Of a DNA stretch of 64,000 bases, positions 9,667 through 17,823 are shown piece by piece. Within the stretch, counting starts at the first letter, position 1. Every line of letters begins with the position of its first letter. Made by a program: the position numbers and the translations under genes. Below the pieces are notes generated by a model that searched no databases, was not told the DNA's origin, and saw nothing but the letters and a program-made list of their open reading frames with translations. Origin of the DNA: Pseudomonas sp. LFM046 (lineage in GTDB: Bacteria > Pseudomonadota > Gammaproteobacteria > Pseudomonadales > Pseudomonadaceae); the NCBI RefSeq assembly GCF_000949385.2, contig NZ_JYKO02000001.1:3212648-3276647 (forward strand), given 5' to 3'.

Positions 9667-11349
9667 ATGAACCTGCCCATCGAAAGCCGCAACGGCGGCC
9701 GAATTCTGGTCGATGCCCTGCGTATCCACGGCGTCGAACGCGCCTTCTGCGTGCCCGGTGAAAGCTACCTGGCGGTGCTGGACGCACTCTACGACGCCCG
9801 GGAGCAGATCGATCTTGTGGTCTGCCGGCAGGAAGGCGGCGCCGCCTACATGGCCGAAGCCTACGGCAAGCTGACGGGCAAGCCCGGCATCTGCTTCGTG
9901 ACCCGCGGCCCCGGCGCCACCAACGCATCCGTGGGTGTGCACACGGCCTTCCAGGATTCGACGCCGATGATCCTCTTCATCGGCCAGGTGGCACGGGACC
10001 AGCGGGACCGCGAGGCCTTCCAGGAAATCGACTTCCGCGCCATGTATGCGCCCCTCGCCAAATGGGTGGTGGAGATCGACGACGCCCGACGCATTCCCGA
10101 ACTGGTGAGCCAGGCCTTCCACCGCGCCATGAACGGCCGCCCCGGCCCGGTGGTGGTGGCGCTGCCGGAGGACATGCTGACCGAGGTGGTGGAGGTGGCC
10201 GACGCCGGTCCCGCCCGTGCGATCGAACCCCAGGCCAGCGCGACGGACATCCAGGCACTCGGCCAACTGCTGCAGCAGGCTGAGCGCCCGCTGATGATTG
10301 TCGGCGGTGGTGGCTGGAACGCCGGTGCGGTCGCGGACATCCGCCGCTTCGCGGAGCGCCACGACCTGCCAGTCGCCGCCTCCTTCCGCTGCCAGGACCT
10401 GTTCGACAACACCCACCCCAACTACGCCGGCGACCTGGGCTTCGCCGCCGGGCCGAAGCTGGTCCAGGCGGTGAAGGACGCCGACCTGCTGCTGGTGGTT
10501 GGCGCACGGCTGGGCGAGGTGTCCACCAACGGCTACACCTCCGTGGAAATTCCGGTGCCCCGACAAAACCTGGTGCATGTCCACGCCGGCATCGAGGAAC
10601 TGGGCCGGGTCTATCAGCCCGCTCTCGGCATCAATAGCGGCATGACTGCCTTCGCCAAACTGGCGGCCGAGCTGCCTGCAACCGACAGCGCACGCCGGGC
10701 GGACTGGACCCGCACACTCAATCGCAACTACCGGGACAACCTCGTGGCCACGCCCTCCCCGGGCCCTGTGCAGATGGCCGAGATCATCGGCTGGCTACGC
10801 GACCACCTGCCCACCGACGCCATCCTCACCAATGGCGCGGGCAACTATGCGGTGTGGGTGCAGCGCTTCTACCAGTTCCGCCAGTTCCGCACCCAGCTCG
10901 GGCCTACCAACGGTTCCATGGGCTATGGCGTACCAGCGGCGGTGGCGGCCAAGATCACCTGCCCGGAGCGCATGGTGGTGTCGTTCTCCGGCGATGGCTG
11001 CTTCCTCATGAATGGCCAGGAAATCGCCACGGCGGCGCACTACGGCGCCAATGTCATTTTCATCGTGGTCAACAATGGCATGTACGGCACCATCCGCATG
11101 CACCAGGAGCGCAATTACCCCGGGCGGGTCAGCGGCACCGACCTGCACAACCCGGACTTCGCCGCCCTGGCGCAGGCTTATGGGCTGCACGGGGAAACCG
11201 TGGAAAGCACGGACGCGTTCGCGGCGGCCTTCGAGCGCAGCGCCAAGGCCGGCCGCCCGGCCCTGATCGAAGTCCGCATCGACCCGGAAGCCATCACGCC
11301 CCGCCAGTCCCTCAGCCAGATCCGCAGCGAAGCGCAGGGCAAGCGCTGA
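9667..11349 (+). CDS. Thiamine-diphosphate-dependent enzyme, acetolactate synthase-like
   Basis: A 560-aa protein with the three-domain TPP enzyme layout. The N-terminal pyrimidine-binding domain has catalytic-type E56 in CRQEGGAAYMAEAYGKLTGK. A central FAD/nucleotide-like domain spans about 190-330. The C-terminal PP-binding domain has GDGCFLMNGQE and VNNGMYGTIRMHQ as the metal/ThDP motif. Families of this type include acetolactate synthase large subunit, benzoylformate decarboxylase and related catabolic carboligases. No small regulatory subunit (IlvN) follows, so it is probably not the biosynthetic IlvB. The start at 9667 is preceded by AAGGAG; the upstream extension has no homologous character. 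Substrate unknown. Confidence 0.9.
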   Translation: MNLPIESRNGGRILVDALRIHGVERAFCVPGESYLAVLDALYDAREQIDLVVCRQEGGAAYMAEAYGKLTGKPGICFVTRGPGATNASVGVHTAFQDSTPMILFIGQVARDQRDREAFQEIDFRAMYAPLAKWVVEIDDARRIPELVSQAFHRAMNGRPGPVVVALPEDMLTEVVEVADAGPARAIEPQASATDIQALGQLLQQAERPLMIVGGGGWNAGAVADIRRFAERHDLPVAASFRCQDLFDNTHPNYAGDLGFAAGPKLVQAVKDADLLLVVGARLGEVSTNGYTSVEIPVPRQNLVHVHAGIEELGRVYQPALGINSGMTAFAKLAAELPATDSARRADWTRTLNRNYRDNLVATPSPGPVQMAEIIGWLRDHLPTDAILTNGAGNYAVWVQRFYQFRQFRTQLGPTNGSMGYGVPAAVAAKITCPERMVVSFSGDGCFLMNGQEIATAAHYGANVIFIVVNNGMYGTIRMHQERNYPGRVSGTDLHNPDFAALAQAYGLHGETVESTDAFAAAFERSAKAGRPALIEVRIDPEAITPRQSLSQIRSEAQGKR

Positions 11350-11353
11350 CGCA

Positions 11354-11390
11354 GAAAGCCCCGGCGCCATAAGCGCCGGGGCTTGCCGGT
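11354..11390 (+). terminator. Hairpin terminator after TPP enzyme
   Basis: A perfect 12-bp stem (AAGCCCCGGCGC at 11356-11367, GCGCCGGGGCTT at 11373-11384) has a 5-nt loop and starts a few bases after the stop. The T tract is short. Confidence 0.7.
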
Positions 11391-11528
11391 CGAGCCGCTA
11401 TTCCAGGTGGTATTTCTCCCGGACCAGATGGCCGATGCCCATGCGGTCGGGGGTGTCCATGTGACCATCGGTCCTGGCCGCGTGAAGTTCTTCATGGGTC
11501 AGGCCATGAGGCATCTGCCAGCCCACCC

Positions 11529-11566
11529 AAAAAACAGCGCCGCCGACCTCGATCGGCGACGCTGCG
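11529..11566 (-). terminator. Rho-independent terminator after the SDR gene
   Basis: On the minus strand a 12-bp stem with one mismatch (11553-11564 pairing with 11535-11546) runs into TTTTTT just downstream of the SDR stop at 11575. Confidence 0.85.
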
Positions 11567-11574
11567 CACCGGCC

Positions 11575-12285
11575 TCAATGACCGGCGCTCTGGCCTCCAT
11601 CCACGTGCAGGATTTCACCGGTGACGAAACCGGCGGTGTCCAGATAGACGATGGCCTGCGCGATGTCACTCATCTCGCCCATGTGCCCGACCGGGTGCAG
11701 CCGGCCCAGCGCCTCATGGGTTTCCACGGCGTGCATTGGGGTCTTGATGATGCCGGGAGACACCGCGTTCACCCGAATGCCGCGCTTGGCGTATTCGATG
11801 GCCAGGGACTTGGTGGCCGCGTTGATGCCGCCCTTGGTCAACGACGCCAGGACCGAGGGCACACCGTCGATAGCGTGGTCCACCAGCGTGGTGGTGATGC
11901 TGACAATGTGGCCGCTACCCTGCTTTTCCATCTCACGGATCGCGTGTTGGGAAATGTGGAAGAAGCCACCGAGGTTCACCGCCAGCACCGCGGCATAATC
12001 TTCGGCGGTGTAGTCGGTGAACGGCTTGGCGACGAAGATCCCGGCGTTGTTGACCAGGCTGTCGATGCGGCCGAAACGCGCCACGCCTTCACGGATCACG
12101 CGTTCGGCGGTCGCCGGGTCGGCGATGTCGCCCGCCACGGCGAGGATGTCCGGGTCATCGGACGGCTTGATCGAACGCGACGTGGCGACCACCCGGTAAT
12201 CGAGATCACGGAAGGCCTTTACCACGGCGGCGCCAATACCTTGGGAAGCACCGGTGACGACAACGACTTTGCTTGAATTGCTCAT
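11575..12285 (-). CDS. Short-chain dehydrogenase/reductase lacking the catalytic Tyr
   Basis: A 236-aa classical-SDR fold. The cofactor motif TGASQGIG is at 12-19, NNAG near residue 80, the Ser-like SITTT strand, and the C-terminal DGG motif. At the expected YxxxK position the sequence is A-S-L-T-K, so the general-acid Tyr is absent although the Lys is kept. GGAGG lies 6 nt before the ATG at 12285; a TTG two codons earlier is not preferred. It is downstream of a same-strand LysR gene (129 bp gap) that may control it. It may act as a non-canonical reductase or a binding protein; the substrate is not known. Confidence 0.88.
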   Translation of the reverse strand: MSNSSKVVVVTGASQGIGAAVVKAFRDLDYRVVATSRSIKPSDDPDILAVAGDIADPATAERVIREGVARFGRIDSLVNNAGIFVAKPFTDYTAEDYAAVLAVNLGGFFHISQHAIREMEKQGSGHIVSITTTLVDHAIDGVPSVLASLTKGGINAATKSLAIEYAKRGIRVNAVSPGIIKTPMHAVETHEALGRLHPVGHMGEMSDIAQAIVYLDTAGFVTGEILHVDGGQSAGH

Positions 12286-12414
12286 GATCAACCTCCGAAC
12301 GTACTGGGGATGGACAGGTGTTGGAGGCGACTGTAGGACGCAGTCTCAGAGCGATAAAGGCGGGTTTTTACACATCATTAGTGACGTGATGTAACGAGTT
12401 CGCAGGAGGGCCGT

Positions 12415-13335
12415 TCAGACCTTCCACTCGCGCTTGCACTCCATCAGGAAGTCGACGAAGGCGCGCAGGCGTAGCGGGACATGGCGGCCGTGGGGGTACA
12501 GCAGGGTGTACGGACGGGAACGTCCGCCGAATTCCTGGAGAACTTCCACCAGCGAGCCCTCTTCCAGCTCCCGATCGACGATGAAGCGATAGGTCTGGAA
12601 CAGGCCGGCGCCGTGCTTGGCCAGCGTCACGCCGCCGAGGACGTCGTCGGAGCAACAGTAATTGCCGCTGGCGAAGATCTCCCTCTCCTTGCCGTTCTCG
12701 GTGAACAGCCAGGAAATGCGCCGCCCGCTGCTGGGCAGTTCGAACTGGATGCAATCGTGCTGTTCGAGGTCCTCCAGGGCGGTGGGGGTGCCAGCCCTGG
12801 CCAGGTATTCCGGGGTGGCGATCACCACCAGCCGTGCATCTTCGAGGTGCCGGGCGATGAGCGTCGAGTCGGGCTGGGCGCGCACGCGGATCGCCAGATC
12901 GTAGCCCTCGGCCACGAAATCGATGTTGCGGTTGCTCAGGTTGACATCGATCTTCACGCCCGGATGCCGCTCCCTGAAGCGCGCCAGGAGCGGCAGGATG
13001 CGGTAGTGGCCGTAGGTCGTGGGAATGCTGATGCGCAACTCGCCGGAAGGTTCGAGCTGCTTGCCCATCACTTCGCGTTCAGCCTCCACCAGTTGGGTCA
13101 GTGCCTGGCGGCATTGCTCGAAGTAGGCACGACCGCTTTCGGTCAGGCGAATGCTGCGGGTCGTCCTGACGAACAGACGCGTTCCCAGGCGTTCCTCCAG
13201 CCTTGAAATCGACCGGCTGACCGCCGCCGGGGTAACCCCCGCCGACAGCGCCGCAGCCGTGAAACTGCCCTCCTCCGCGGCGAGACAGAAGAGTTCGATA
13301 CTGCCCAACTGGATGTCATCGAAGTGGCGCTTCAT
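12415..13335 (-). CDS. LysR-family regulator
   Basis: A 306-aa regulator with an N-terminal winged HTH (SFTAAALSAGVTPAAVSRSISRLEERLGTRLF, about residues 24-55) and a LysR substrate-binding domain of the PBP2_CrgA type (YDLAIRVRAQPDS and the C-terminal LPHGRHVPLRLRAFVDFL region). Its likely targets are itself and the downstream SDR gene. The upstream gap contains an inverted CTATATTT/AAATATAG pair at 13373-13405 about 40-70 bp before the start, which is a plausible binding site. The effector is unknown. Confidence 0.92.
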   Translation of the reverse strand: MKRHFDDIQLGSIELFCLAAEEGSFTAAALSAGVTPAAVSRSISRLEERLGTRLFVRTTRSIRLTESGRAYFEQCRQALTQLVEAEREVMGKQLEPSGELRISIPTTYGHYRILPLLARFRERHPGVKIDVNLSNRNIDFVAEGYDLAIRVRAQPDSTLIARHLEDARLVVIATPEYLARAGTPTALEDLEQHDCIQFELPSSGRRISWLFTENGKEREIFASGNYCCSDDVLGGVTLAKHGAGLFQTYRFIVDRELEEGSLVEVLQEFGGRSRPYTLLYPHGRHVPLRLRAFVDFLMECKREWKV

Positions 13336-13647
13336 GATTCATTACACCGCGTATCAACTGAAGTATTTGAGCCTATATTTATTCACCAAACCGGCACAAA
13401 TATAGTTCAGCCCAAGCCGTCACAGCCCTACTGCTACCGCACACGTCCAGCATGCCTGATGGCGGATAGCGAGGATCTGAAAGCCTGGACGCAGCGCGCC
13501 TCCACGAGGCCAGTCAAACCCGTGGTGGATACGTTGCTTCCTCTCAGCGAAGCCGCCCTGGCCCATGAGCGGGTGGCGGCAATCCCTGCCAAGGGCGGCG
13601 TTGTCCTGCTGCCCTGGTGTCACTCGTCTCCTCCAAGGAGGTTCAAG
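13336..13647. promoter_or_regulatory. LysR upstream region with AT-rich inverted repeat
   Basis: A 312-bp gap that is unusually A/T-rich near 13360-13405. CTATATTT (13373-13380) and AAATATAG (13398-13405) are perfect inverted arms with a 17-nt spacer. No gene is supported in the rest, although an open frame runs into the tautomerase gene. Confidence 0.45.
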
Positions 13648-13854
13648 ATGCCGTTCGTAAGCGTTCGTATCACCCGTGACGGAGTTACCCGGGAACAAAA
13701 GGCCCAGGTCATCGCCGAGATCACCGAAACCCTGCAGCGCGTGCTGGGCAAGCGCCCCGACCTCACCCATATCGTCATCGAGGAAGTCGACACCGATAAC
13801 TGGGGCTACGCCGGGATGACCACCACCGAGTACCGAAAGAACCAGCCTGGCTGA
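13648..13854 (+). CDS. 4-oxalocrotonate tautomerase-family protein
   Basis: A 68-aa small tautomerase. The initiator Met is followed by P2 (MPFVSVRIT), the amino-terminal proline used as catalytic base after Met removal. The sequence then shows the usual helix with QKAQVIAEITETLQ and a conserved HIVIEEV strand. A Shine-Dalgarno (AAGGAGGTT) lies 6-9 nt before the ATG at 13648. The open frame upstream has no homology and is not part of the gene. Such enzymes isomerise enol/keto intermediates as hexamers. The next gene in the same direction is a DsbA/FrnE-like protein 87 bp away. Confidence 0.9.
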   Translation: MPFVSVRITRDGVTREQKAQVIAEITETLQRVLGKRPDLTHIVIEEVDTDNWGYAGMTTTEYRKNQPG

Positions 13855-13868
13855 CCGGTATCCCACCC

Positions 13869-13897
13869 TTCCCGCCCGGCCTCTGGTCGGGCGGGAA
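13869..13897 (+). terminator. Hairpin between tautomerase and FrnE-like genes
   Basis: A perfect 10-bp stem (TTCCCGCCCG at 13869-13878, CGGGCGGGAA at 13888-13897) has a 9-nt loop and no T tract. It may be a weak terminator or an intercistronic processing hairpin. Confidence 0.5.
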
Positions 13898-13941
13898 ACC
13901 GGCCCGTTCCATCGATCCGCAGACGCAACAGAGCAACCGCC

Positions 13942-14589
13942 ATGAGCACAGCCATACGCATCGATTTCATCTCCGACCTGGTCTGCCCCTGGTGCGCCAT
14001 CGCCCTCGGCGCACTGGAACAGGCCCTGGAGCGCCTGCCGCCGGACCTGGCGGTGGACCTCAACTTCGAGCCGTTCGAGCTGAATCCGAGCATGCCTGCC
14101 GCCGGCCAGAACGCGGTCGAGCACATCATGCAGAAGTACGGCAGCAGCGCCGAAGACATCGCCCGCAGCCAGGAACACATCCGCGCGCTTGGGCGAGACG
14201 TGGGTATCCAGTTCGATCTTGCGAAGCGAACGCACTTCTTCAACACCTTCGACAGCCATCGGCTGATGCACTGGGCGAAGACCAGGGGCCAGGAGCACCG
14301 CCTTGCCCAGGCGCTGTTCCGCGCCTACTTCACCGATGGCCGGAACATCAGCGACCACGAGACGTTGGCCGAACTGGCCGACGAGGCCGGTCTTCCCCGC
14401 GAACAGGCACTGGAGGTGTTGACCTCCGGCCAGTTTGGCGAGGAGGTGAAGGCGCGCGAGCACTTCTACACCAGCCGAGGCGTCCACGGCGTTCCCGCCA
14501 TCCTCCTCAACGGCCGGCAACTGATCAGCGGTGCCCAACCGGCGGACTACTTCGAGCAGGCGTTGCTTCAGGTCGCCGCAGGTACCTGA
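13942..14589 (+). CDS. DsbA-family oxidoreductase (FrnE-like)
   Basis: A 215-aa cytoplasmic thioredoxin-fold protein of the FrnE/polyketide isomerase group. The active-site motif C15-P-W-C18 follows the first strand (IDFISDLVCPWC), there is a long helical insertion, and the cis-Pro loop is GVHGVPAILLNG. It lacks a signal peptide, unlike periplasmic DsbA. Length matches FrnE proteins (about 210-240 aa). It precedes a PLP enzyme acting on sulfur amino acids by 52 bp in the same direction, so a thiol-metabolism operon is plausible. Confidence 0.92.
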   Translation: MSTAIRIDFISDLVCPWCAIALGALEQALERLPPDLAVDLNFEPFELNPSMPAAGQNAVEHIMQKYGSSAEDIARSQEHIRALGRDVGIQFDLAKRTHFFNTFDSHRLMHWAKTRGQEHRLAQALFRAYFTDGRNISDHETLAELADEAGLPREQALEVLTSGQFGEEVKAREHFYTSRGVHGVPAILLNGRQLISGAQPADYFEQALLQVAAGT

Positions 14590-14641
14590 GCGCCAAGTGC
14601 CCCTCCCCTCCAGCGCCCCTTTCATCCAGGAGAAAACGTCC

Positions 14642-15670
14642 ATGTCACATGACCTGACTCGCCTCGAAGCGGCGCTTGCGCGCTACCCAAGGGTGACGTT
14701 GCTGGAGGGCCCGACACCCCTCCAGAAGCTGTCCCGATTGAGTGCGCTGCCGGACATGAATGGCTGCACGCTCTACGTGAAGCGCGATGACCTGACCGGC
14801 CTGGGTGGTGGCGGCAACAAGCTGCGCAAGCTGGAGTTCCTCCTTGGCGAAGCGCTGGCCCAAGGTGCCGACACCCTGGTCACCTGGGGCGGCCTGCAAT
14901 CCAACCATGCGCGGCTGACCGCCGCAGTCGCAGCGCGCCAAGGCCTCGCCTGTGAACTGATCCTGACCCAATCCGGGGTCCGGACGGACGACGACTACCG
15001 CCTGAACGGTAACGTCCTGCTGGACGGATTGTTCGGCCCAACGATCCACCGCCTGCCCCAGGGCGCCGCCCCCGAGCCGTTTGCTGCCGACCTGGTGGAG
15101 CAGCTGGAACGGCAAGGCAGGAAGCCCTTCGTCATGCCGCTGGGTGGGTCCAGTCCCACGGGTTGTCTGGGCTATGCCGCGTGCGCCGCCGAAATCCTCC
15201 ATCAGGGCAATGCCCTTGGGCTTCAATTCGACCGGATCATCGTCCCCAACGGCAGCAGCGGGACCCACTCCGGCCTGTTGGCGGGTCTCACCGAAGCGCG
15301 GTCATCGACTCGAATCACCGGATTCACGGTCCTGGGAACCCAGGAGCAGGCATACGCCGCGACCCTCGACAAGACCCGGCAAGTCCTGCAGTTGCTCGAC
15401 GATTCCACGTCGCTGTCGGGCGAAACACTCAGCATCGACGGCAGCCAGCGGGGCGACGCCTACGGCGTTCCAACCGAAGCGATGCGAGAAGCAACCCGGC
15501 TGCTGGCGTCCCATGAAGGCCTGCTGACAGACCCCGTGTACGGCGGGAAGGCCTTCGCCGGTCTGCTGGCATCCGTGCGCAACGGAGCGTTCCCGGCGGG
15601 CAGCCATCTGCTCTTCCTGATGACGGGTGGGCTGCCGGGCATTTTTGCCTATCGCTCTGCCTATGACTGA
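14642..15670 (+). CDS. D-cysteine desulfhydrase / ACC deaminase-like PLP enzyme
   Basis: A 342-aa fold-type II PLP enzyme. The Schiff-base lysine is K60 in GGGGNKLRKLE, with the substrate-loop WGGLQSNHAR and the phosphate-binding NGSSGTHSG. The C-terminal LLTDPVYGGKAF segment is typical of D-cysteine desulfhydrase, ACC deaminase and L-cysteate sulfo-lyase relatives. D-cysteine desulfhydrase would release H2S, ammonia and pyruvate. The sequence alone does not separate the three activities. The start at 14642 has CAGGAG 8-10 nt upstream; the longer frame is discounted because it overlaps the preceding gene. Confidence 0.85.
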   Translation: MSHDLTRLEAALARYPRVTLLEGPTPLQKLSRLSALPDMNGCTLYVKRDDLTGLGGGGNKLRKLEFLLGEALAQGADTLVTWGGLQSNHARLTAAVAARQGLACELILTQSGVRTDDDYRLNGNVLLDGLFGPTIHRLPQGAAPEPFAADLVEQLERQGRKPFVMPLGGSSPTGCLGYAACAAEILHQGNALGLQFDRIIVPNGSSGTHSGLLAGLTEARSSTRITGFTVLGTQEQAYAATLDKTRQVLQLLDDSTSLSGETLSIDGSQRGDAYGVPTEAMREATRLLASHEGLLTDPVYGGKAFAGLLASVRNGAFPAGSHLLFLMTGGLPGIFAYRSAYD

Positions 15671-15695
15671 GCGAGCGCCCAGCACTTGGCTGGCC

Positions 15696-15757
15696 GTAGG
15701 GTGCGCTATGCGCACCAATAGCGACGTTCAACCACCGGTGCGCACGGCGCACCCTAC
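15696..15757. repeat. Solitary palindromic element related to the 122-bp array
   Basis: Perfect 11-bp arms GTAGGGTGCGC (15696-15706) and GCGCACCCTAC (15747-15757) enclose a segment with GCGCACCAATA and CAACCACCGGTGCGCACG. The same blocks, in permuted order, make up the tandem units at 5131-5500. It lies between two convergent genes and may also work as a terminator. Confidence 0.8.
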
Positions 15758-15794
15758 CCGGTCGGCTTCGTCGCGCCACCCGAACGACGCGAAG

Positions 15795-16223
15795 TCAGGC
15801 CTTGGCGGCCGCCAGGTAAGCGCCCAGGCGCCGGCCCATCTCTTCGCCCAGCGCCTGCAGGCCGCTCATGGGACGGACCATGACCTCGAAGTCGACGATC
15901 TTGCCGTGCTCGTCGAAACGGATCATGTCGATGCCCTTCAGCTCGCGCCCATTGACCCGGGCGCTGAATTCCAGCACCACGCTGAGGCTGTCAGCGGTCG
16001 CCAGCTGGCGGTGATAGGTGAAGTCGCCGAATACCTGCAGCACGGTGTTGAGGATGGTCGAAACCACCACCGGCCCCGGATACGGCGTGTGGGCCATGGG
16101 CGAACGGAACACCACATTCGGCCCCAGGAGCTGGGGCAGCTCGGTGAGGTCGCTCCGGGCGATCATGTCGTGCCAGCGTTGCAGCGAAGCGGCGGCCTGG
16201 GGATGCAGGGTCAGTTCGGACAT
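15795..16223 (-). CDS. SnoaL/NTF2-like protein
   Basis: A 142-aa single-domain cone-fold protein of the nuclear transport factor 2-like superfamily. Typical features are the N-terminal helix with WHDMI, the DLTELPQLLGPNVVFRSPM strand, and the alternating strands GRELKGIDMIRFDEHGKIVDFEVMVRP. Members are small hydrolases, isomerases or ligand-binding proteins. No catalytic residue can be assigned. It is a single-gene unit convergent with the PLP enzyme. Confidence 0.85.
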   Translation of the reverse strand: MSELTLHPQAAASLQRWHDMIARSDLTELPQLLGPNVVFRSPMAHTPYPGPVVVSTILNTVLQVFGDFTYHRQLATADSLSVVLEFSARVNGRELKGIDMIRFDEHGKIVDFEVMVRPMSGLQALGEEMGRRLGAYLAAAKA

Positions 16224-16383
16224 CGTGTCTTCCTCTCGATCATTCTTGTTGTGGCGGCCCGCGCGGCGCCCGTGGAGGCGCGTGGCAATCCGGTGCGAAA
16301 GGACGATACGACCCGCAATCCTCCCGGCTCAATGATCGAAATTGACAGTTGAATGATCGTGCCGAACAACCGTTCCGGCCCGT

Positions 16384-16887
16384 TCAGTGGAGCGCTCGCG
16401 TCACCAGGAAGCTCAGCAGTTGCGGATCGTCATCCAGGTCGATGGTGTGCGCCGGACGCGGCAGTCCGTCCAGCACGGCCAGCCAGAAGGCCAGGGCCGC
16501 TTCATCCTGCTGGTAGAAACGCACCAGCCAGTCCTCCTCCCCACTGGTCAGTACCTGCGTGACCACAGCCCGGCCGATGCCCTGACGACGGTACTTCTTG
16601 AGGATGAACAGGTCCGCCAGCTCCAGGGCATCGAGCCCCGGCAACTCGCTACGCTCGACCAGCAGGAAGCCGGCAATGAAGCCGTCCACCAGGATCAGGT
16701 TGGCGCTCCATTGCGGCTCCTGCCAGTAGCGCACCAGATGATCTTCGTGGATGTAGAAGCGGCCGTCGGCCTCCACGTCTTCCTGCTCCCAGTCCGAGGA
16801 CTCGTAGGCATAGAACTGGTAGAGGTTGCGGATCAGATCGGCATGTTCCGGGCCGGTCTGCACCAGTTCGACCGGGGCGCCGGTCAT
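16384..16887 (-). CDS. GNAT-family N-acetyltransferase
   Basis: A 167-aa acetyltransferase. The acetyl-CoA pyrophosphate loop is visible as KKYRRQGIGRAVV, preceded by the strand LELADLFIL. The N-terminal half has aromatic/acidic residues (YQFYAYESSDWEQEDVEAD) suited to a substrate pocket. Start 16887 is selected because GAGG lies 8 nt upstream and the upstream frame lacks GNAT character. The substrate is unknown. Confidence 0.88.
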   Translation of the reverse strand: MTGAPVELVQTGPEHADLIRNLYQFYAYESSDWEQEDVEADGRFYIHEDHLVRYWQEPQWSANLILVDGFIAGFLLVERSELPGLDALELADLFILKKYRRQGIGRAVVTQVLTSGEEDWLVRFYQQDEAALAFWLAVLDGLPRPAHTIDLDDDPQLLSFLVTRALH

Positions 16888-17087
16888 GGTTGTGCCTCGT
16901 GGAGGGGGGCGTCTGGAATCGATGGCATAAACGTCTCGATGCTGGGGTTGGAGGGCGAAGGCCCCGTGCGGGGCCCGCCGTCTTGCGTTGCGATATTTTT
17001 TACGAATCCGATTGCCGATGCCATCGGAAACAGCTACGGCCTTCGCACTGGGAACCGGCGGCCGATCGAGGCAAACCAACGCGCCTG

Positions 17088-17750
17088 TCAGCCCCCCAGC
17101 GCGATGATCGCGAACAACAGCGCAGTCCCGAAGATCGCCAGCCCCGCCCCGCCCGCCCAGGGACTCCCGCCGGAATAACGGGCGAGCACCCAGCCGGCCA
17201 CGAACAGCATCCCCAGTGCCACCAGGTTGGAGGTGCGAATCGCCCTTCCCGTTTCGTCGATCAGCAGAAACGGGATGACCAGCGGGAAGGTTGAAGCCAC
17301 CACCAGCAGGAAGGTACCCAGCGCGCCGAGCAGGTCATCGAACGTCAGCCGTGCCCGGATTGGCGGACCGGCATCTTCCGCCAGACGACGGCGCAACGCC
17401 TCCAGGCCCTCGGCACCTGCCGCCATGGCAATGCGCTCGGGCAGGACGCCGGAGATCAGGGCCTGGCCCTCCGCCGGGCCGGCATTGCCCTTCAATCGGG
17501 CCAGCAGCGTGCGGTTGCGGGTCCGGTCCGTCCAGGTCCGCAGGAGATACATGGCCGCATCGGCCAATCCCCAGGCCAGGTTGCAGCCGAGTGCCGCGAT
17601 CAACATGGTTCGCGCTTCTTCCTGTCCGGACGTGGCCACGCTCAGCGACCCCACGAACGTCATCGCCATCAGCAGTCCGAAAATCACTTCGGTCACGCGG
17701 TCAACGGGGTCGAGAATCCGCCTCCGTCCCTCTCCTTCGGGTGTAGCCAT
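17088..17750 (-). CDS. VIT1/CCC1-family membrane protein
   Basis: A 220-aa membrane protein with five predicted TM helices. The N-terminal segment RVTEVIFGLLMAMTFVGSLS matches the start of the VIT (vacuolar iron transporter-like) domain. A charged cytosolic stretch (about 75-130) separates the first helices from three C-terminal ones. Plant and yeast relatives move Fe/Mn, while bacterial members are often unassigned. No ferritin-like fusion is present. It is downstream of, and convergent with, no obvious metal gene, so function is inferred from family only. Confidence 0.78.
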   Translation of the reverse strand: MATPEGEGRRRILDPVDRVTEVIFGLLMAMTFVGSLSVATSGQEEARTMLIAALGCNLAWGLADAAMYLLRTWTDRTRNRTLLARLKGNAGPAEGQALISGVLPERIAMAAGAEGLEALRRRLAEDAGPPIRARLTFDDLLGALGTFLLVVASTFPLVIPFLLIDETGRAIRTSNLVALGMLFVAGWVLARYSGGSPWAGGAGLAIFGTALLFAIIALGG

Positions 17751-17785
17751 TGCAACCTCCTTCTAATCAATGGAACCGCCAGGGA

Positions 17786-17816
17786 CCGGTGGGTGGCCCC
17801 GTGCGCCACCCACCCT
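17786..17816 (-). terminator. Hairpin after the antiporter gene
   Basis: A perfect 10-bp stem (GGTGGGTGGC at 17788-17797, GCCACCCACC at 17805-17814) with a 7-nt loop, directly downstream of the minus-strand antiporter stop. No T tract follows, so its efficiency is uncertain. Confidence 0.5.
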
Positions 17817-17823
17817 GCCCTTG

